From contig NC_133122.1 in NCBI RefSeq assembly GCF_033568475.1, positions 138,949,402-139,013,401 of the forward strand: a stretch of DNA of 64,000 nt, given 5' to 3'. The translations under genes were made by a program, and so were the position numbers. Of the stretch, positions 59,866 through 64,000 are shown piece after piece. Within the stretch, counting starts at the first letter, position 1. The number at the start of each line of letters is the position of its first letter. The stretch is from Henckelia pumila. Lineage: Eukaryota; Streptophyta; Magnoliopsida; Lamiales; Gesneriaceae. The notes under the pieces are model-generated. The model worked only from the letters and a program-made list of their open reading frames with translations, had not been told where the DNA came from and did no database searches.

Positions 59866-60878
59866 TTAAGATATTGTGCTCATTATTATAAGAATGTTTA
59901 TTATGCGCTATGTGTACACATTTATTTTATGAATTTTTTATGTGCGCATTAAAGATATGTCTGACAAGTTGAGATTGACTCTCTCACACGAGCAATCGCC
60001 TCTAATGCTGAGAAAAATGCAGAGATGAGACAATATCGATTTATGTAGTGAATAAAATCAATACATATGTTGCTTTGGTCATGAATTCCCAATATGAGAT
60101 TACTTGATGAAATTGTAATCGGAATGGATTTTCCCACAATCCATTAAACTTTTCTATAGCCAGATTAAAGTTTTCAATATATTGATACATGTTGGAGGAT
60201 AAACGAGGTGAAAACTCAAGTTAAGTGTTGAAACACACTTGAACTAAGATTTGTATGATGTGAATATTATATATATGACATACGCTTCCAAAAGGAGGAA
60301 GAATCACATCGTACCACGTGTTTTCATACCACGTGTGCTGAAGTGACCATCTGGATAATGAGTACATGTGTCCCAACTCATTGTGTGAGATCCGTAGGTT
60401 TAAATACAAACCTAATCTTATACCTTAAGACTTTCAACGATTTTTTTAAATTTTATTTTAGTGTTGCTACTTTAGCATGCTACCAATAACTATGGATGAT
60501 TCGGTAATGCGGTACATGTCTAAGAAAGCAGCTAAAATAGAGATTGAAAGATTTCAGTGGGAAGGGAAGATTTATTTTGACACTCATTTTGTATTCACTA
60601 GCCGACTAATTATGTTTAACATAGTTGTTAGAACAAAATTGTGAATACATGAATATTGATTAATATTTTCTATCAAGTATGCTCTTATTATTTTGTATGA
60701 GACAAGAGATACGTTGATTAGTGAAACAATTAAATCTGGGGTATAACGAATAGATATCCTCATGAATATTTTGAAATGAGCTGCTATATATCTTTAACAG
60801 ATGTATGGCTATGATCTCTGATTTAATATGCTCATTGGTCACACGATCCATTTGCTAGTATGAAATTGATGGTGTATG
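59866..60878. other. Region between Copia-2 and Gypsy-3
   Basis: About 1 kb, AT-rich. It should contain the 3' end of Copia-2, but no polypurine tract or LTR could be matched to the left side. TGTTGGAGGATAAAC at about 60188 looks like a possible LTR start. No gene is seen. The five bases GTATG at 60874-60878 are the candidate target duplication of Gypsy-3. Confidence 0.4.
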
Positions 60879-62180
60879 TGTAGTAGCCCATACCCTAATT
60901 GAGTAAATAAAGGATTAATGCTAACTAAATAAATTGGGTATCGGACGGATCGGAAGCTCCGATCAGGATCGGATGCTCCGATGAGCGATCGGAGGCACCG
61001 ATAATATTACGTCATCCATGACGTGTGGTTGGATCGGAAGCTCCAATCACCCCTATCCGAAGACAACAAGTGATATTTTGACACGTGGCAGATCAGGATC
61101 TTCGGAAGCTCCGATGGCAGGATCGGTCGTTCCGATCGAGGTTCGGAAGTTCCGATCGAGGATCGGAGGCTCCGATCGTTGTCTATAAATAGAAGGCCAA
61201 GAATTCACTTTCAATTGCCAATTCCGGATTTCCTCTCTACTCTAGTCGTATTCGAGTTGTTCTAGCCTTCCTAGGCTTAACCCGGGAGTCGTCGAGGCGT
61301 TCGATAGTCGTAGCGGAGTTGTGCCCAAGTTCTGGAGGCATCGACATCAAAGGGCTAACGACGGACGAAGGTATAGCTTTTGCTTCCTATAAATATTTAG
61401 GAGTATGCAATAGCTTAGTTAAGGCTTTTAGAGCACTTTAATGATAGTAGTATCATTTGGCAGTGTAGTGCAGACTATAGGCGTGGACCTAGAGTTGGTA
61501 GAGCTTGCACTGATTTGAGGTACGAAAGTACTGTTCGAGATATCCTGACTGAGTATGCATGTATTATGTGACTGCATGGTTTATATGTCATTGATTTATG
61601 CTGCATTCATTTGCATATTGAGCTATCTCCTTCGAGATGTCTATTAGTAGGGTTGTACCCTATCCTGTTAGTGGATGGACTTCCATGGCTTTGGGTCCGG
61701 TAAATCCACTGGTATTATGGTATGGGAGCCACCTCCTGAAGCGACGGCACAGCGTGCTACATACGAGGGTCCGGTCTGTCTCTGTTATCTGATCCTTGAC
61801 CTCAAGTTTATAGGGAGTTCACTTTGCATGCATGTATACTCATACTCTCGTACTGAGCGTATTATGCTCACGTCTCGTACTCTGTGTTTCTGAACACCCT
61901 ATTCCATGGGGCAGGTTTGCGATTGGACGAGGCGGGTGGATCCAAGAGAGGCTAGGCAGTGGTTGACCAGCTGGAGCTTCGCCTATGTTTTATTCTGTTG
62001 TTATTTGGATTAATACAGCTGTTCGATATTGGTTGTAGATTATTTGGGTATTTACAGATTCCTTGCCTTGGAATTGTATATTGTTTATGGTTTCCGCAGT
62101 TTATTCTGATATCCATTTAATTAAGTTAATTGCATGCTTAAGTTCTGTATTAGTAGGTGATCCAGGTAAGGGTCACTACA
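60879..62180 (+). repeat. Gypsy-3 5' LTR
   Basis: A 1302-bp LTR. U3 holds eight copies of a GATCGGA-type palindrome (60948-61177) and then a TATA box, CTATAAATAG, at 61182-61191. Transcription should therefore start near 61215-61225. The end CACTACA lies four bases before the primer site. Confidence 0.87.
60948..61177. repeat. Eight-copy GATCGGA palindrome array upstream of the Gypsy-3 TATA box
   Basis: Copies lie at 60948-60964, 60967-60982, 60987-61002, 61032-61048, 61097-61115, 61121-61137, 61141-61157 and 61161-61177. The consensus is GATCGGAAGCTCCGATC, a 7-bp stem with a three-base loop. Loops vary (AGC, TGC, GGC, TCG-like) and stems carry compensated or single changes. The last copy ends five bases before the TATA box. 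Confidence 0.88.
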
Positions 62181-62184
62181 TTTA

Positions 62185-62196
62185 TGGTATCAGAGC
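62185..62196 (+). other. Gypsy-3 primer-binding site
   Basis: TGGTATCAGAGC lies four bases after the LTR end and matches the initiator-Met tRNA primer site. Confidence 0.88.
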
Positions 62197-62256
62197 ATGC
62201 AAAGTATTCTTGGGATTTAGATTCTACATAAGATAACCGTTAGGTTAATTTTGTAG

Positions 62257-64000
62257 GTGGCAGATCGTGACGACCAGAGTTCTCATGGCAGTATTGGTGG
62301 GCGTTGGGGTGATGCCGACCGGGAGCCTCGTCAGGAACGCCGCCATCGTCATCGAGATAAGGACCGTTTCAGTGTACGTCGATTCTTGCAGATGGGGCCT
62401 AAGCCCTTGGTTGGAGGTAAGTCTTCGGAGGATGCGGAGAACTGGTTAGACCGCATGGAGACGACTTTTCAGAATTTCCAATGCACCGAGGAGCTGAAGA
62501 TGGAGACCCTTGGTTATCTTCTGGATGGACGTGCACGCAGGTGGTGGAGGTTTACTTCTGCACCTTTTGTTGCGGCGAGAGGAGTGGCCACCTGGGCCGA
62601 GTTCTGCAAAGCTTTTCAGAAGCTGTATTTTCCTTCTGCACTCCGTCAGTCGAAGGCGGGTGAGCTACTGAGTCTGCGACAGGGAGCCATGTCTATTGAT
62701 GAGTATCAGCAGAAGTTCTTTGATCTGCTATCCTATTGCCCCGAGATTGCCGACAGCTCCGAGATGAAGTATAATCTATTCCTTCAAGGCCTTAACCCTG
62801 AGATCCATGACCGTGTGGCGGTTGGTGACGACATGTCCTACGAGGGTTTGGTGAGCCGTTGTCACCAGGCGGAGGACAACATTCGACGAAACAGGTCTTT
62901 CTCTTAGTCGAGACCTGCTAGTTCTTTGGGTCCCCGTGCCTAATCTTTCAAGAAGTCTGGATCTACTTCTTCTTTCTCTGGCTCTGCTGGTATTGTCCGT
63001 TTCGGAAAGAAGGACAAATGTGATCACTGTGGGAAGAACCATCCATCCGACAAGTGCCGTAGAGCTTCTGGAGCTTGTTTTCGTTGTGGAGAGACTGGTC
63101 ATATCCGAAGGGATTGTCCACTATCTAGGGGAGGCGGTTCTGGTTTTGGTTCAGGATCTGGTTCTCAAGCCACCATTCAGCAGAGGTCGCAGGGACGGCC
63201 TGCTGGGAGTTCTCATTTGAGGCCACGAGCTTCTGGCCAGGTGTTTGCCTTGAGGCATGATCAGGCAGTGGAGGAGAATGAGAAAGTCATTGCAGGTACA
63301 TTTTTGCTTTATGGTATACCTGCTCTTGTACTTATTGACACTGGTGCATCTCATTCCTTCATTTCTGTACGTTTTGTTAAGAGGCATAAGTTACTATGCA
63401 TTGCACTAGAAGTAGTGATGTCTGTTTCTACTCCGACGGGCCAATCTGCTTTGGCTAAGCGTCTAGTGATGGGTTGCCCTTTAGAGTTCGAGGGGAACAT
63501 TCTGTTAGCGAATCTCATGGTTCTTGCGATGGACGACTTTGATTGCATTCTAGAAATAGATATGTTGACTATCTATCGAGCTTCAGTGTACTGCTACCAG
63601 AGATTAGTACGCTTTCATCCGGAGGGGAGTGAGAGCTGGTTTTTCTATGGTGAGGGAGCGCGACCCCTGATGCCACTGGTATCTGCTTTGAGAGCCTATC
63701 GAGCTCTAGAGTCTGGCGGGGAAGGCTACCTTATATATGCAGTTGATTTGTCCGCTGAGAGTATTGGAATAGAGAGTATTCCTATTGTGGATGAATTTCC
63801 AGATGTATTTCCTGATGAGATTTCGGGTTTTCCTCCTGTTAGGGAAGTCGAGTTTGGCATAGAGTTGATGCCGGGTACTTCGCCTATTTCTCGAGCATCG
63901 TATCGTCTGGCTTCGTCAGAGATGCGTGAGTTGAAGAATCAGCTACAAGATCTTTTGGACAAGGGGTACATTCGTCCTAGTGTATCTCCTTGGGGAGCTC
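62257..64000 (+). pseudogene. Gypsy-3 gag-pol, 5' part, two nonsense codons
   Basis: The frame begins after a stop with a GTG where ATG is expected, then ADRDDQSSHGSIGGRWGD. The gag core follows (PLVGGKSSEDAENWLDRMET, QKLYFPSALRQSKAGELLSL, SIDEYQQKFFDLLSYCPEI). Stops occur at 62905 (TAG) and 62941 (TAA). The frame is then open to the window end. It carries two knuckles (CDHCGKNHPSDKC and CFRCGETGHIRRDC, about 63020-63120), the aspartic protease site (LIDTGASHSFIS, about 63330) and the reverse transcriptase start (DLLDKGYIRPSVSPWGA). Only point lesions are visible, so decay is light. Confidence 0.88.

Larger units (their letters stand above)
60879..64000 (+). mobile_element. Gypsy-3: Ty3/gypsy LTR element, 5' part, cut by the window end
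   Basis: The 5' LTR (60879-62180) starts TGTAGTAGCCC and ends GGTCACTACA. The primer site, gag, two zinc knuckles, protease and the start of reverse transcriptase follow in one frame. The 3' half is outside the window, so integrity and target duplication cannot be judged. Confidence 0.9.

Noticed and set aside
60948-61177. Regularly spaced short repeats resembling a CRISPR array
   Set aside because: Units are self-palindromic, spacing is irregular, spacers are tiny, and the position is the U3 of a plant LTR element.

Overview
The window looks like nuclear DNA of a flowering plant, probably a eudicot. Genes have GT-AG introns, the TBL/PMR5 and UBL-BAG families are plant-type, and LTR retrotransposons primed by initiator-Met tRNA fill most of the space. 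I cannot place the species from sequence alone. No complete tRNA, rRNA or CRISPR array was seen. About 12 kb near the left-centre holds host genes; almost everything else is mobile DNA.

Layout: (1) 1-12357 is a decayed Ty1/copia element (Copia-1) whose integrase is split by a Ty3/gypsy element (Gypsy-1, 193-9248, minus, target duplication CAATT). (2) 12358-27964 is the genic island with two convergent gene pairs. A UBL-BAG co-chaperone (14164-16833, +) faces a CoA-type Nudix hydrolase (17170-18348, -). Importin subunit beta-1 (21891-24602, +) faces a TBL/PMR5-type polysaccharide O-acetyltransferase (24887-27225, -). Two short hAT-type non-autonomous transposons with perfect 8-bp target duplications lie beside these genes. 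(3) 27965-38061 is a complete Sirevirus-type copia element on the minus strand (target duplication TCTTT) with gag-pol and an extra ORF. (4) 38622-59865 is a nested stack: an old Copia-2 holds Gypsy-2 (40213-59286, duplication TGATG), whose 5' LTR holds the young Copia-3 (42785-52198, minus, duplication TTTTA). (5) 60879-64000 is the 5' half of Gypsy-3, cut by the window edge.

The most interesting structure is palindromic. The Sirevirus element carries about a dozen dispersed copies of a GTGTTG/CAACAC double inverted repeat in its LTRs, its spacer and inside its coding regions, read in different frames. The other full LTR elements each carry their own GC-rich short-hairpin cluster: GGGCAGCG-type in the Copia-3 leader, GATCGGA-type abutting the Gypsy-3 TATA box, CTCGCTCGAGCGAG-type in Gypsy-2, TCGCGCGC-type in Gypsy-1. 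A 52-bp-arm hairpin sits in a captured LTR fragment inside Gypsy-1.

The host genes are unrelated housekeeping functions: chaperone regulation, nucleotide sanitation, nuclear import and cell-wall acetylation. They show no common pathway. Exon boundaries were placed by hand from frame continuity and splice consensus, and product names rest on recognised motifs, not on a database search.
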